Assembly: GCF_020921035.1 (NCBI RefSeq)
Contig: NC_063152.1
Span: 4,631,001-4,695,000 of the forward strand
Length of the DNA stretch: 64,000 nucleotides
DNA from: Rhodamnia argentea
Taxonomy: Eukaryota; Streptophyta; Magnoliopsida; Myrtales; Myrtaceae
Reading direction: 5' to 3'
In this document: one piece after another, positions 1-11,200 of the stretch
How positions within the stretch are numbered: position 1 is the stretch's first letter
How the letters are laid out: the number at the start of each line of letters is the position of its first letter
Notes under the pieces: generated by a model
Databases searched by the model: none
What the model was told of the DNA's origin: nothing
Seen by the model: only the letters and a program-made list of their open reading frames with translations
Position numbers and translations under genes: made by a program

Positions 1-133
1 TAACAACATCCTATTTATGACATATCCGTTTTATTTCTGTAAATTCTTATCTCAACGTATGCAAATTACTTTAAAAATATATATATGATAAATGTATGTA
101 TTTATTCTTTGCTCAACGAAAAAAAGATGAGTA

Positions 134-476
134 TATTGAAAGTCCTAAATCTTATTATAGAAGTGCAATTGAGGTCTAAAACTTTCAAAATGTGCAATCA
201 AGTCTTAAAACTCGTCGTGGAAATGCAAGTGAGCCGTACAACTTGCAAAAAGTGCAATTGAGTCCTAAAACTTTCAAAAAGTGCAATTAAGTGTTAAAAT
301 TATCAAGTTGGCGCAATCAAATCCTTAAACTTGTTATTATTTTTTGTTTGTCAAGTTGGACGAAGTTACTGAAAGGATTTGATTGCACCAACTTGACAAG
401 TTTTAGGACTTAATTGTGCTTTTTGAAAGCTTTAAGACTCAATTTACAGTTTGATGACAAGTTTTGAGACTTCCAT
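134..476. repeat. Terminal-inverted-repeat element in galactosyltransferase intron
   Basis: The left part carries repeated phrases of the type 'gtgcaattgagtcctaaaac'. The right part (about 385-476) carries the same phrases in reverse complement, for example 'caagttggcgcaatcaaatc' near 304 against 'gatttgattgcaccaacttg' near 377. The arms are long and degenerate. Its phrases resemble those of the Mutator-like elements at 2417, 43568 and 53846. It lies downstream of the last visible exon donor of the galactosyltransferase, so it is probably intronic. The edges are approximate and I saw no convincing target-site duplication. The rest of 1-707 is AT-rich intron with nothing recognisable. Confidence 0.5.
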
Positions 477-707
477 ATATAATAATAATAGTAATAATAA
501 TAAAATATGAGATCAAGAATGTCACCTGCGACCAACTACAAAGCGCATGACTATACCCTTCTCTTTTTCCAACTTCTTTCTCTTCTCCCCTGCCATTGTT
601 AATTCCACTCATCAAGTTATGGATTGCCCAACAGATGAAGCATTTCATCAAAGTGAACATAACCCAAAACGTGAACATTAACGCGAAAAATCAATTCACG
701 CATTTAC

Positions 708-2097
708 CTTGTGGCATCCACGTTTCGCGAACCGAATCTCTTCGCCTTCTAGTACTGAAGCCGGTATTTATTCCGATGACCATGAAATACTTATCGGCTT
801 TCGCCGATTTCGCGGTATCCGAATTCACCGAATTTGGAGATCCGTCCCCCATGGTCTCTTGTTTTGCCTTCGCCATCGCCAATTTTTTCTCTAACTCCGC
901 GATGGTCTGATCTGTCGTCCTGCAATTAATGAAAGGTTCAAGGTTTAGTAAAGCTAATCCAAATATTAGTTCATTCACGCGAGGATTTGTCGAAAAAATT
1001 GAATGCATGAAATGCGAAAAAGCGAAAATAGAAAAATGAGAAACTAAGCTGAATTACTTACATTTCGGATTGCTTGCTGATCATCAATGTGTCCGCTCGG
1101 CTGCTATTGCTTAGATGATTTATGACCTTTCTTGTGCATAAGAAATTGAAAAATTCATCACTCGAAGAAGGTTTGGAAATTAAATCGACATTATTATTCC
1201 GCGCGCATAATTAAAAGTCTGCTAAAATCTCCCTTTAAGATAACACCAGATTTTCGCTCGAAGATTATTAAAAACGCATTCCTAGTAATAGATGAACACT
1301 AATGAAAAAATGATACTTTGGAGGTCCTTTTTTTTTAGATTAATTTCTCAATATTACCCAAATCACAATTTTACCCTTTATTAAATTCTGTTTTTTAAAC
1401 TCTTTTTTTGCATAATTTATGTAAACTCACCGGATTCTTATTGCAGCCTATAGAGACCTTTACTTGAGGCTTGGGCTCAGCCAAGGCTGTGCTTTTTCTG
1501 CCTTTACTTGGAGGCATCATCCATATTCTAGGCACAAATTGTCTCTGATGAGTTAGCATTTGGCAAGAGGTGAGAAAATTGCTACTCATTCATAGCATGT
1601 AAATAAAAGGAGAGACATTAAAATTTATTTTGCGGTATTAAAATGTTTACATACATAAATGAATATATCAAATCAAATTGTCCATGGACTCTTTGTTCTA
1701 TTTAACAATCCGACATGATACGAGAACGATGCTCCGTTAGGTATTTAACGAAAAGTCCCTCATTTTTTCCGTTACTTTACTGCGAAAGCTCGCATAAACA
1801 GTTACCATGCGCGAAATTGAGAATCGATTTCAAAGCGATGGACCTCTCACGTTCGCTTTCGTGTATATTTAAATTATTTATCGAAAAGAAAATCGTCACC
1901 TCAAACAAATTAAGGCGGTTCTTCTTTTTAAAAAAAATCCGAGAAAGTATTTTTCTTGAAAAAGGGGGAAGAAAGTACCTGTTGGTGATGGACATTCCAA
2001 CTAGAAAACTGACTAGGCAAAGGAAGAACACACACGTCCTTGTGATCATCACCTTGGAATTAGCTGAATCCCCCAATCCTCTGCTCTTCATTGACAT
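708..2097 (-). CDS. Beta-1,3-galactosyltransferase (GT31), 5' exons only
   Basis: These are the first four exons of a Golgi type II glycosyltransferase that should transfer galactose from UDP-Gal, probably onto arabinogalactan protein or N-glycan acceptors. Exons by eye: 2097-1979, 1527-1431, 1126-1062 and 919-708, together 493 nt (164 codons plus one base), with all phases fitting. The protein starts MSMKSRG; a hydrophobic anchor (about residues 18-36) is followed by the DUF4094 stem, which joins across intron 1 as NRIW. The catalytic domain opens with KYFMVIGINTGFS, RRRRDSVRETWMPQG, typical of plant B3GALT proteins. The rest of the catalytic domain, including the DxD motif, is not in 1-707 and should lie beyond the left edge. 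Family assignment is firm; the exact paralogue and substrate are not. Confidence 0.85.
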
Positions 2098-2416
2098 TCT
2101 TTATTTTTATTTTCTCCCTCCTTCGCTCCTAGATTTTCAATTTCATCCCGGAACGAAATTGAAAGGAAGCGAAAGAGAGAAACAAAAAATTAGAAACCCT
2201 AAAATCTCTTGAAAAGGGAAAATTAACAGCAGATGTTCTTCCTCGAGATGTGAAGAAGAAGACCCTCCAACCGGTTCTCAAGCGTTAGAAGTTTGTGCTT
2301 TTAATGGGACATTGATGAACATTTTTTATTTTTATTTTCTCAGTTATGTTGCATGGCAATTACTCTACTTGAGATTTGGCAAGTAATAAGTTCATTAATC
2401 TTTAATTGCATCTTGT

Positions 2417-3108
2417 GGAAAAAAAATTGTCTAGAAAGTCCTAAACATATTGCATTGTTGCCAATTCAGTCATAAATATTTTAATTTTAAAAATTCAATC
2501 CTAAAAAATTTTTACGTTTTGTTAATTGAGTCCATCCGGCAAATTTTGTCTAGAAATAGTTAACGTGGATGTTAGCCAATCAATGTGGCACGGCCTCAGC
2601 CAAAGTGAAGAAATTTTAATAATATCTTAATGGATTCCTGAATTTTTTATTTTTTATTTTCTTTTCATTTTTTCTTTACTATGACCGGTGAGGGTCGCCT
2701 AGCCCTCACCGGCCACGGGGCAAGGGTCGTCGAGCACTTGCTAGCTACAGGCGAGACAGCCTTTCCCAAATTTGGGTGAGACCGACCTCGTTGGAGCAAC
2801 CCTCACCTAGTGACTCGTGAGGGCTCCGATGACACTTACTGGCCACAACAAAAAAAAAAGTGAGGAATAAAGGGAAAGAAAGTATAAAGAAAAAAAAATT
2901 GAAAACATTATTACCACACTACAAAATTGTTCCACGTCGGTGTCGGCGGGCGGCCAGCATCCACTTCGGCGATTCCCGACCAAGATTGGCCAGATAGACT
3001 CAACCGGCAAAACTTGAAAAGGTTTAGGACTGAATTGACAAAATTAAATGGTATATGACTGAATTGGCAAAAATACAATATGTTTAGGACTTTTCGGACA
3101 ATTTTTCC
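2417..3108. mobile_element. Non-autonomous Mutator-like element (long TIRs)
   Basis: The ends are long inverted repeats beginning GGAAAAA. The left arm holds 'aaagtcctaaacatattg' and 'gccaattcagtcata', and the right arm holds the same phrases in reverse complement. The 9 bp on either side are GCATCTTGT (2408-2416) and GCATCTCAT (3109-3117), a target duplication with two mismatches, as expected for Mutator-like elements. The interior is GC-richer with 'agggtcg' and 'agccctcacc' phrases and has no transposase reading frame. It sits about 0.3 kb upstream of the galactosyltransferase start codon. Confidence 0.75.
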
Positions 3109-3117
3109 GCATCTCAT

Positions 3118-4647
3118 GTTTATCAAGTCATCTCAGTCTAGATCACGTTTTAATTTTTAAACAGATCATTAGTTCAGCGTAGCAAAAACTTTTTACCCTT
3201 TATTACAAAGGAAAATATACTACTAAGCTTTCATTCGAAATGGCATACGAATTATACGATTGCATCAATTTCACGCTTTATATGATAAGATCGTTTGTCC
3301 ACGGTCATATATGACCCTCGATTTTTTTAAATTAAAAAAAAAAATTGGAGAATTTCAGTTTAGTACACGGCCATATTTTCCCCTATTTAACAAGAGGAAA
3401 TTTCCGGCGACCGGAGATAAAAGAAAATATCGCCCTTTAATAAACTAGATGATAAAAGAAAATATTTCCCTTTAACCATATTTAATGTAAGTTTTCTTTA
3501 GTAGCTGAATAATTCAAGTAACGCATGGATAAATTTCGTTTCTACTTTTTATTGAACGGAGTTTATTTAAGTTGTTTAGAGTTGAAGTCATTTTTTTCCT
3601 ATTTTAGGTGGCGATAATTACAAATTTTACCTGAAAAAATTACAAAGATATATATGAAAATTTAGTAAAAAAAAGTTTTACATGAGATTCCCTTGGGACC
3701 ACCCCTGCCCTGATGGTGCAATAGATATTTTCCACACGCGGTTGTGGAGAGCGTTTTTGTCCTCATTTGATTCACCTTTGAAATTGGATTATTCTTTGAG
3801 TGTTAATCCAATTAGCATGATTTTTATGTTTGGATAGAAACAATCTTGGGAATGGATCTTGCAAGCATGGAAATTTTTTTAGAATTCTTCTCATTCCTTG
3901 AGTAAATTAATCTCATAAATTGGACCAAGCAAGGCCTAATTGTTCAAAAAGGCTGCAAAAAAAAAAAAAAAAAAACCACGGCCGAGCATCGATTTGGTTC
4001 GTCGAGGGACGGATCGTTCTTGAGTTGCAACGGGGTCGTGACTCCTTGCATTTTTTTTTTTTCGAAAAACCAATGAAAACTATCATAACACACGGAAGCA
4101 TTACATATTTTACGATCAACGGGCGATATTTTCTCTCTCTCTCTCTCTCTTTTTATGGCGATCGAGGGGTTGAGGATCAGTTCCCTAAGGATCTTTAGAA
4201 ACATCCCTCGTTGGTTGGAACTCCTACAGCTTTCTGAAGCTAAAAGCAGTATCGTGAAAAGCATTGTGCAAACTCTTATTTTGTATCTAAAGTAAGCTCC
4301 AGAGATTGTCGCTTGGTTAATCTTTTTTTTTTTTTTTTCAGACAAAGCTAGAGGTAAACACATAGATTCTGTTTTTCAGATAAAGCTAGAGGTACTAATA
4401 CATGGACTTGATGAGATGCGAGTTAAGTAATACGCGATTTCAATCCTCATTCGTGCGCAGAGTTTATACGGAAATTCGGAGAATTACAACAAAAATCGGC
4501 CTTGTTTATCTGCAAGTCCTGGATCAAACCATATCTGAATGAATGAAGAAGAGGGTCTTTTCTCTTAGCATGCTTGAACGTACCTACACGAATAAGAGCA
4601 CCAGTTTGGGTCGCTGAAGGAACCGGTTTGAATCTTTCGTTATCGCT
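3118..4647. other. Intergenic, no gene seen
   Basis: This is AT-rich sequence between the promoter side of the galactosyltransferase and the 3' end of ATPC1. It contains homopolymer A/T runs, a (CT)n tract at 4132-4151 and a small direct repeat around 4335-4395 ('acaaagctagaggtaaacac' and 'ataaagctagaggtactaat'). The last 100-200 bases probably include the ATPC1 3' UTR. The small reading frames here have no recognisable protein features. Confidence 0.5.
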
Positions 4648-5769
4648 CTAGGAGAGAGCATTGGCACCAGCAACGATCTCCAGTATCTCACCGGTGATCT
4701 TGGCTTGGCGCTGTCTGTTGTACACCCTGGAGAGCGTCTTCTTCAGTTCCGAAGCATTGTCGGTGGCGTTGCTCATGGCGCTCATCCTGGAGGCGAGCTC
4801 GCTGGCCAGAGACTCCTGAAGCGCCCTCAGGATCTGGCTGTTGAGGTACAGGGGCAACAAGGCATCGAGAATCTGAACCGGGTCTTGCTCGAACTGCAAG
4901 ATGGGCGAGAAGTCGACCGTTTCCGTCCTGATCATGTCTCTCTCTACGGTCAACTTGCCCTCCCTGGTGGTCAGCCTGAAGAACTCATCGTCGGCCGCGT
5001 CCACACAGTTCCCATTCAAGTCGCAGATCTCACCCTTGGGCGAGAGAGGCAGGAGGGTGTGGATCACCGGGTCGGATTTCACCAGGGACACGAACTTGGT
5101 ATAGAGGAGCTCCACTTTATCGACTTCCTCACTGACGAATAGCGAGAAAACATCATCGGCGATGGCCTGAGCTTCCTTCGCGGTCGGCAGCGAACCGCCC
5201 TCAAGGAACTTGTCGACAGGAATGTAAGGCCTCCTTAGGAAATAGGCATTGCCCTTTTTGCCAACGCTGATCACAGTGTAGTTGAGGCCGAGATCCTTGA
5301 GCTCGGCGATCCTCGCCTCGGCCTTCTTGATGATGTTGTTGTTGAAAGCGCCGCAGAGGCCCCGATCGCCGGTGACGACCACCAGGGCGACCTTCTTGAC
5401 AGGCCTCACGTTGGTGAGCGGCACATCGATGTCCTCGGTCTGGAGTTGCTCATTGATGTTGTAGAGAACTTCGACCAGTGTCTCTGAGAAGGGTCTTCCA
5501 TTGACAACAGCTTCCTGGGCTCTCCTGACCTTGGCAGCCGCCACAAGCTTCATGGCCTCAGTGATCTTCTGGGTGTTCTTGACCGAGTCGATGCGGTCCC
5601 GGAGCTCTCGGAGATTGCACTGAATCGGGGCCGCCGAGTTGGCTCTAGATGGGTTCCCAGAGGAAGGGAGCTGGACGAATGAGCCGACAGAGGAGCGGAA
5701 GGAGAGCGAAGAAGCGTCGGAAATAGAAGGCTTCGAGGACACCCACATTGTCAGATTGGAGGAAGACAT
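4648..5769 (-). CDS. ATPC1: ATP synthase gamma chain, chloroplastic
   Basis: This is the central rotor subunit of chloroplast CF1, coupling proton flow through CFo to ATP synthesis on the stroma side of the thylakoid. It is one uninterrupted 373-residue frame; the first ATG fits, because a Ser-rich transit peptide of about 50 residues precedes CNLRELRDRIDSVKNTQKIT, the mature N-terminal coiled-coil helix. The chloroplast-specific redox insert is present: GEICDLNGNCVD with Cys249 and Cys255, the thioredoxin-controlled disulfide pair that blocks dark ATP hydrolysis. GDRGLCG and the C-terminal helix (NATDNASELKK, KITGEILEIVAGA) are intact. Length and lack of introns match the Arabidopsis gene. 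A GGATAAGG sequence (light-response I-box type) lies about 185 bp upstream of the start, which is only suggestive. No defects were seen. Confidence 0.97.
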   Translation of the reverse strand: MSSSNLTMWVSSKPSISDASSLSFRSSVGSFVQLPSSGNPSRANSAAPIQCNLRELRDRIDSVKNTQKITEAMKLVAAAKVRRAQEAVVNGRPFSETLVEVLYNINEQLQTEDIDVPLTNVRPVKKVALVVVTGDRGLCGAFNNNIIKKAEARIAELKDLGLNYTVISVGKKGNAYFLRRPYIPVDKFLEGGSLPTAKEAQAIADDVFSLFVSEEVDKVELLYTKFVSLVKSDPVIHTLLPLSPKGEICDLNGNCVDAADDEFFRLTTREGKLTVERDMIRTETVDFSPILQFEQDPVQILDALLPLYLNSQILRALQESLASELASRMSAMSNATDNASELKKTLSRVYNRQRQAKITGEILEIVAGANALS

Positions 5770-6893
5770 GTTCTTAACTAGTTTTCCAGGTGAGGAGAAG
5801 GGAGTTTGGCAATGTGGGTACGAGTTCTCTTCAGATGAATCCTTTCTTTCTGCTCAAAGGCTTATCTTCAATGTGTCCAATTTAGTGTTTCTGGTAAATG
5901 GAAGAAGAGAGAATGAGTGGAGGGAGAGGGAGAGAGCGGATGAGGTTTTGGGATAAGGTTTTTGACTCGTGTGAGATTGGATGGGGAGTGTAATTTAGTG
6001 CATTTCCTATCACCAATTCCTTGTGGGGTCCAATTGAATCTTTTGAGTGGTGGATAATTTGCTTGCTCAGCTATTTATTTTGGCCATGGAAATAAGTAAA
6101 CTAAGATCTTATGCGGGACAGATCCGATGATTCCCAGAGCAGAAAAAAGGGCATATGCGGCTAAACGACTGAGATTCTTTGGAGCCAAGTGAAGGGTGAA
6201 GCATGGGGAGATTTATGGGTGCGTTTGGTTCCGCTTTTCAAGAGGCTTTTGGCCTGCAAAGCCCTATGAAAAAATGTTTGGGTGTTTGAGCCCTTTCAAG
6301 GGGCATTTGGCCAAATGCCAGCTGAAAAGCTCAATGCTAGTGGAGACCAAAATTGAATTTTCAGCATTTTCAGAATGCTAAAAGCTACGTTAATGAAAAT
6401 TAGTCAGTTACCTATTTTGCACTTAAAACCTTACTAAAAATCCATTTTTACTCCTTTTTAAAAGTGATTCTAGATTGCTGCTGTTCATTAAGGGCAAGCG
6501 AAAGGCCGACGAGGCTAAATCTAACCAGCAAATCGCGTGACGCCTGGGGTTCCACAACCCAGGCGATGACGTCGCGCGACCTAGGCAAGACTCTCGTCGG
6601 GGGTGGCCCAAGGTGCAACGGCCGTTGGCGCTAGATCTAGCTCACCGGCAGCCCAATCCCTTCGCCGGAGAGTTTTTATTTTCATTTTTGCAAACAGAAA
6701 ATTAAAGCCAAATCCCTTTGCAATTTTTTTTTTTCCAAACGCTAGTTTAACTCACAGTTGTTTTACAATGGATGTTTACCACACAAAATAAGTACCCAAG
6801 TAACTTATGGATCTGGTAATATTGAAGCACCCTTCCTGTTGTCCCTACCATTCTCATCCCAAAGTAAGACTAATAGTATCTTAAGTAGAAGTC
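5770..6893. other. ATPC1 promoter side and probable MITE remnant
   Basis: The first about 300 bases are the presumed ATPC1 5' UTR and promoter (C/T-rich leader on the minus strand). From about 6217 the sequence opens with 'gggtgcgtttggtt', and near 6735 there is the inverse 'ccaaacgcta', the usual end signature of plant hAT- or PIF-type MITEs. The arms are only weakly alike and no target duplication was confirmed, so this is a tentative call. No gene was recognised. Confidence 0.35.
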
Positions 6894-7267
6894 ATCCTAG
6901 GAGTGAGACCGGGCCTCGGTGTATATATTTCCCAGGGAAGTCTCAAAGTTCATTAACCAGAGACCTGGTGCTTCGTGAAGAGCGAGCAGGTTGGGGTTTG
7001 ACCTTGCCCCTACTGAAGAAGTCACACATTAGGGGGAAAAAAAACAATTGTTGCCCGGTTCATGGTAAGCTACTAGCCTACTCCTATGAACTAGAAATGT
7101 CCTAGCCCACCCTAAATGGCACCACTTTAGGGATCAAATCTAGCCTTCACTATAAGGTCAAACCCCAACCTTCACTCGCTCTTCACAAAGCACCGGGTCT
7201 CTTTAGTAATGAACTTCGAGACTTTCCTGGGAAATATATACAACAAGGCCCGGTCTCACTCCTAGGA
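6894..7267. repeat. Large inverted repeat (hairpin), arms about 112 bp
   Basis: The left arm 6894-7005 begins 'tcctaggagtgagaccgggc' and ends 'ggttggggtttgacctt'. The right arm 7154-7267 is its reverse complement with roughly one mismatch in eight or nine bases and a 2-base indel. A spacer of about 148 bp separates them. The transcript would fold into a long, near-perfect stem. No transposase, target duplication or known miRNA sequence was recognised, so the origin (fold-back transposon or inverted gene fragment) is open. Confidence 0.85.
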
Positions 7268-8294
7268 TAACCCATCTGAAATTACAGTGAAAATGTAGTC
7301 CCCCACATGAATAGTTTATTTACCTTCACAGAACGAATCTGAGTTCATGTTTAAGCTCCATCATTCGCTCTGCTTAAGGCTAATTCTGGAATCGTCGAAC
7401 CACATCAAGCTGGACCTGAATCAAGTTCACTATAACACAAACATAAGCTGGTCAGGGACAAACCCCTCATCTTATTTGCAGGTCCTACAGAATTTATAGA
7501 AAGTAAAGGAGTTCATAACATCTACGAAATACAAGAACTAAATGGACCTGAGTCTCGTTCACTGGTTCAAAAGCTCCCACAGTTGCAACGCCATTCCCTC
7601 TTACGACCTGCAGGATCAGAGGTGAGATTGTTAGTGTTGATATGATGGTAAGTGAGGTTCAAAATGCATTACACGCCAAGTAGCTCCCTGAGCACCAAGG
7701 ATATCAAGCTAATGTGCACTATACACAGAAGCACGGACGGCTCGTTCACCTGAAGAAAATCTCATAAGCAAATCCGACAGGCCACTACTGTGACTATGAG
7801 TTTGAAAAGAACTTTTACCATTCCACATTCAAATTCACCAACTCATAATCTTTAGTATCATGAGCTGCACACAAATTGAATGTATGCCTCGCGGGATGTA
7901 ATCTCAGCAATGTAGTCCAGACCGTGGACAGTAAACAATATAAACCTAAAAACATTCACTTGTCATAAAGAAGAAATAAATCCATGAGAGAGAGAGAGAG
8001 AGAGAGAGCTCTGAGACAACAAGATTTGAGAGGTCATGTTCATTTCTTCATGCCTTTTGTCGAGGAGATATTCACACAACAGGACTAGCATTCAAGCCCC
8101 ATCCTAAATCAAAAAAATATTCCCAGCATTTTCACTGTACTTAAATCTCACATAAATGGTGATTTGTCCGTCATCCCCCCACTAGGGCAAATGGGCAACT
8201 CTGAACATCATTCGATCCATGCTGTGCACAAAGTAGTACAAAATTGGAGGATACAGACATTTCTTTACTATTTACAGCGTCCGAATCAACCACT
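7268..8294. other. 3' flank of the GON4-like gene
   Basis: No coding frame was recognised. The stretch nearest 8294 should contain the 3' UTR of the minus-strand GON4-like gene. A (GA)n microsatellite sits at 7986-8008. Confidence 0.4.
7986..8008. repeat. (GA)n microsatellite
   Basis: An uninterrupted GA dinucleotide run of about 23 bases in the 3' flank of the GON4-like gene. Confidence 0.95.
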
Positions 8295-11200
8295 CTACAT
8301 AGCAATTCCTACTTCTGGATTTGCATTGCTCCTGCACGTCCTCTTTCGAGGCCGCTTGTTGGGGATGGTGGAAGTGCCCAAATCAAGCTGTTTTGCTGCC
8401 TCCGTAGCTTGGTCATGTACCTGCTCTATATTATTTCTAATGCATGTTTTTGTCTTCTTGCAGGATCTGTTCGGACGAGGAGAACAATTCTTACGAGCCT
8501 GAGTTTCAACAGTTGGATTTGGACAGCCTCGCAACCTTGGATCCAAACTCAACCATGATTTACTCGCCGTGTCTCCCCCCTCGCAAGTGAGACCCAACTT
8601 TAAGGAAGGAAGGCTGCTGTTTCCAGGTGCAGCATCATTGGATTTACGACAACCATTTCCCAGTCCAGGCTGATGATCCTCCACCACCACCTTCTCTGCC
8701 GCAGAGCTCTGGACCTCCTACCAAGAAGCCATTACAAGATCCAAAGACAATTTCAGAACACTAGCATAACAATTTAGATTATGGAAACATTCAATTTCAC
8801 ATCACTAAAGGAAGCTTAATATGCATGCATGAGACAGTGAGGGAAAAAATTAGTGCTGAACATCAGATAAGGGTTTAGCAGGACATATTGCCAAAAGAAA
8901 ATAATCACGAACCAAATTAAAAGTAAAATATAATTGCAACATTAAGAAATGTTCCAACGAGGTAAGTCCACCAAAGTGAGAGGATAAAGAATGAAGATAG
9001 CAACATGACATCATTATAATCAACTGTATATCAGAAACCAGACAAGCAACTGTCTGAAAGACCTATGCACTAGGTTATAACCAAACCAAATGAATCATAT
9101 TAACACCTACTATACACTATATGAATGTCATGACTTATCAGATTAGCATAAACAACAAATTCTGCACCCTAAGCACTAGAAAACAACTTGGCATGAAGAG
9201 GCCAGAAATGAGTATGCACCCTGTTATATGTATCAGCAACAATCTCCATGCTTGATTCCTCCTCTCCTTCAGAATCAGCCATTTCCTCGCATTCAAATTC
9301 TACATGTTCTTCCATTTCTTCATCAGAGTCGCTCAACTCTTCCTGTTCCATAACAATTCCCGGATGAGACTCATCCCCTGCCAAATCCATGTTGCATTGA
9401 ACAGCATCATTTGGTCTGCTCGACATTTGGGATCCTGAAATCAAGTCACTTCTAACCGAAGACAGATTTTCAGGCTGCTCATCAAAAGGACCACTTGTTT
9501 GTTGGCCCTTAAGCAAAGTTCCAGATTTTGTTGAATGCTTGATGGGCAGTACAAGTTTATGAGTAGCCCCAGCATTCCTTCCTATTGCCTTTTCCAATAT
9601 GGATGAAGAACTTAGGTGTATATCTAGGTCCAATTCACTAGCTCTATCTACACAAGAAGAAAGATCAGTGCCAGGAGTCAATGAGCCACCACTGGCTGGC
9701 ACTTTAGCCAGGACAGCATCAGAAACAGGCTGGTGAGCTGTTGAATTAGCAGATGTTAAATCAGTGTTCACCTCTTCAGTTCCTTGAAGTAGTGGATGGA
9801 AGTCAATTCCACTGAGACCAATATCGGAAGCAGAGTCCCTAGGCCTAAAAGATCTGTCATTGTTGAGCTGGTGAGGACTATGGAAAAGACTAAGATTTAA
9901 TTGAGGCTGGCTTCCACAAGAAAAACTTATAGGGGCAGGAGCAAGGGTATTGCAGTTTGATGGGTAATAAGGCAGTCGCCCATCCTCAGGGACCTGGAAG
10001 AGTAGGGGATGCATCTGGGAATCAGAATCAATGCCCCTTTCCTCATTGATGGTTTTCTCCTTGAAGACTCTTGATTCTTCTCGCGGGAAACACGCAACAG
10101 AATCATTCAGAGACCTACTTTTGCTCTGTTGGGTAGCTGGCATGTCTCCAACCTTTGCTGCATGACATGGTCGATTATCTGCACTCTCAGTAATAGTGGA
10201 AGCTGCTCCATCACGGCTTAGATATGCATACTGAGAAATAACACGAACATTCTGAGGAAGATTCACTGGGGGCAAGTTTGGTGCTAATTTTACTAAGCGT
10301 GCGTTGTCAGTTTGACGACCTCTATTTGAAAGGAGACCGAATGGAGATTTGGGTGCTGTAAAACTTGTGTCAGAAACTGGATGAAATGGTACCAAGGCAC
10401 CATGCATATTATTATGGATGACACGAGATGCAGAATAAGTATTCTGAAAACTTGATGCAATTGGAAACTGATGCGTGCTTCCAGCGTGGCATTGTGTTTC
10501 ATAATGTATGTCATAAGCAGCCTCTTCCCTCATGCCATGGAGGCCACCTTTTCCCACATAAGAGCGAGGTTGTTTGAAAGAAGTGTGAGATGATGGCCCT
10601 GGTCTCCAGTCCACTAAAAATCCCTCGTGTACATAAGCTTCCTCAGGGTCATCAACGCAATCGTCTTCACAACTGTTCTCCGCGCCAGCATGCTCCACCT
10701 GATAGTCCTGCAACCAATGGCAAATCCCCTTGAACATTGTTATGGAAAGAAAGGCAAAGGGAGGCAGAAATTTATCAACATATGATGAAAGCTCCTTGGT
10801 CAATTTAAGACTAAATTTGTGCTCTTTTCCACTTAATAGTCCCAACGTGATTGGAGAAGTTGAATATGGACGGAAGCTTTTCTTACTAAAGGGACTACAA
10901 ACCACATAATTAGATTATGGCACCAACTGAGACTCATCACATGAGTACAATGTAATCAAAAGCCATTTCTCCACAAATACCCACTTGCAAGACTGTTGTA
11001 TTAGCAGCATATTTGTGAAGTGGACAGATGTGAAGGAACGACTGAAAATACACAAATGAGTTCTATGTTTAAAAGTGAAATTTGCAGACCTTCTCAGACG
11101 CATTTAGCCAACTCGCTTGATCTGCACTTCTGCGCCTTCTCCGTTCTGCTTCATATGCCCTTCTCTTCTCCTTTTTAGTTGGATTCTGTTTGTATGACTT

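Noticed and set aside
1715-2212. 165-codon plus-strand frame
   Set aside because: Antisense to galactosyltransferase exon 1 and its intron; no conserved motif.
4705-5142. 145-codon plus-strand frame
   Set aside because: Antisense shadow of ATPC1.
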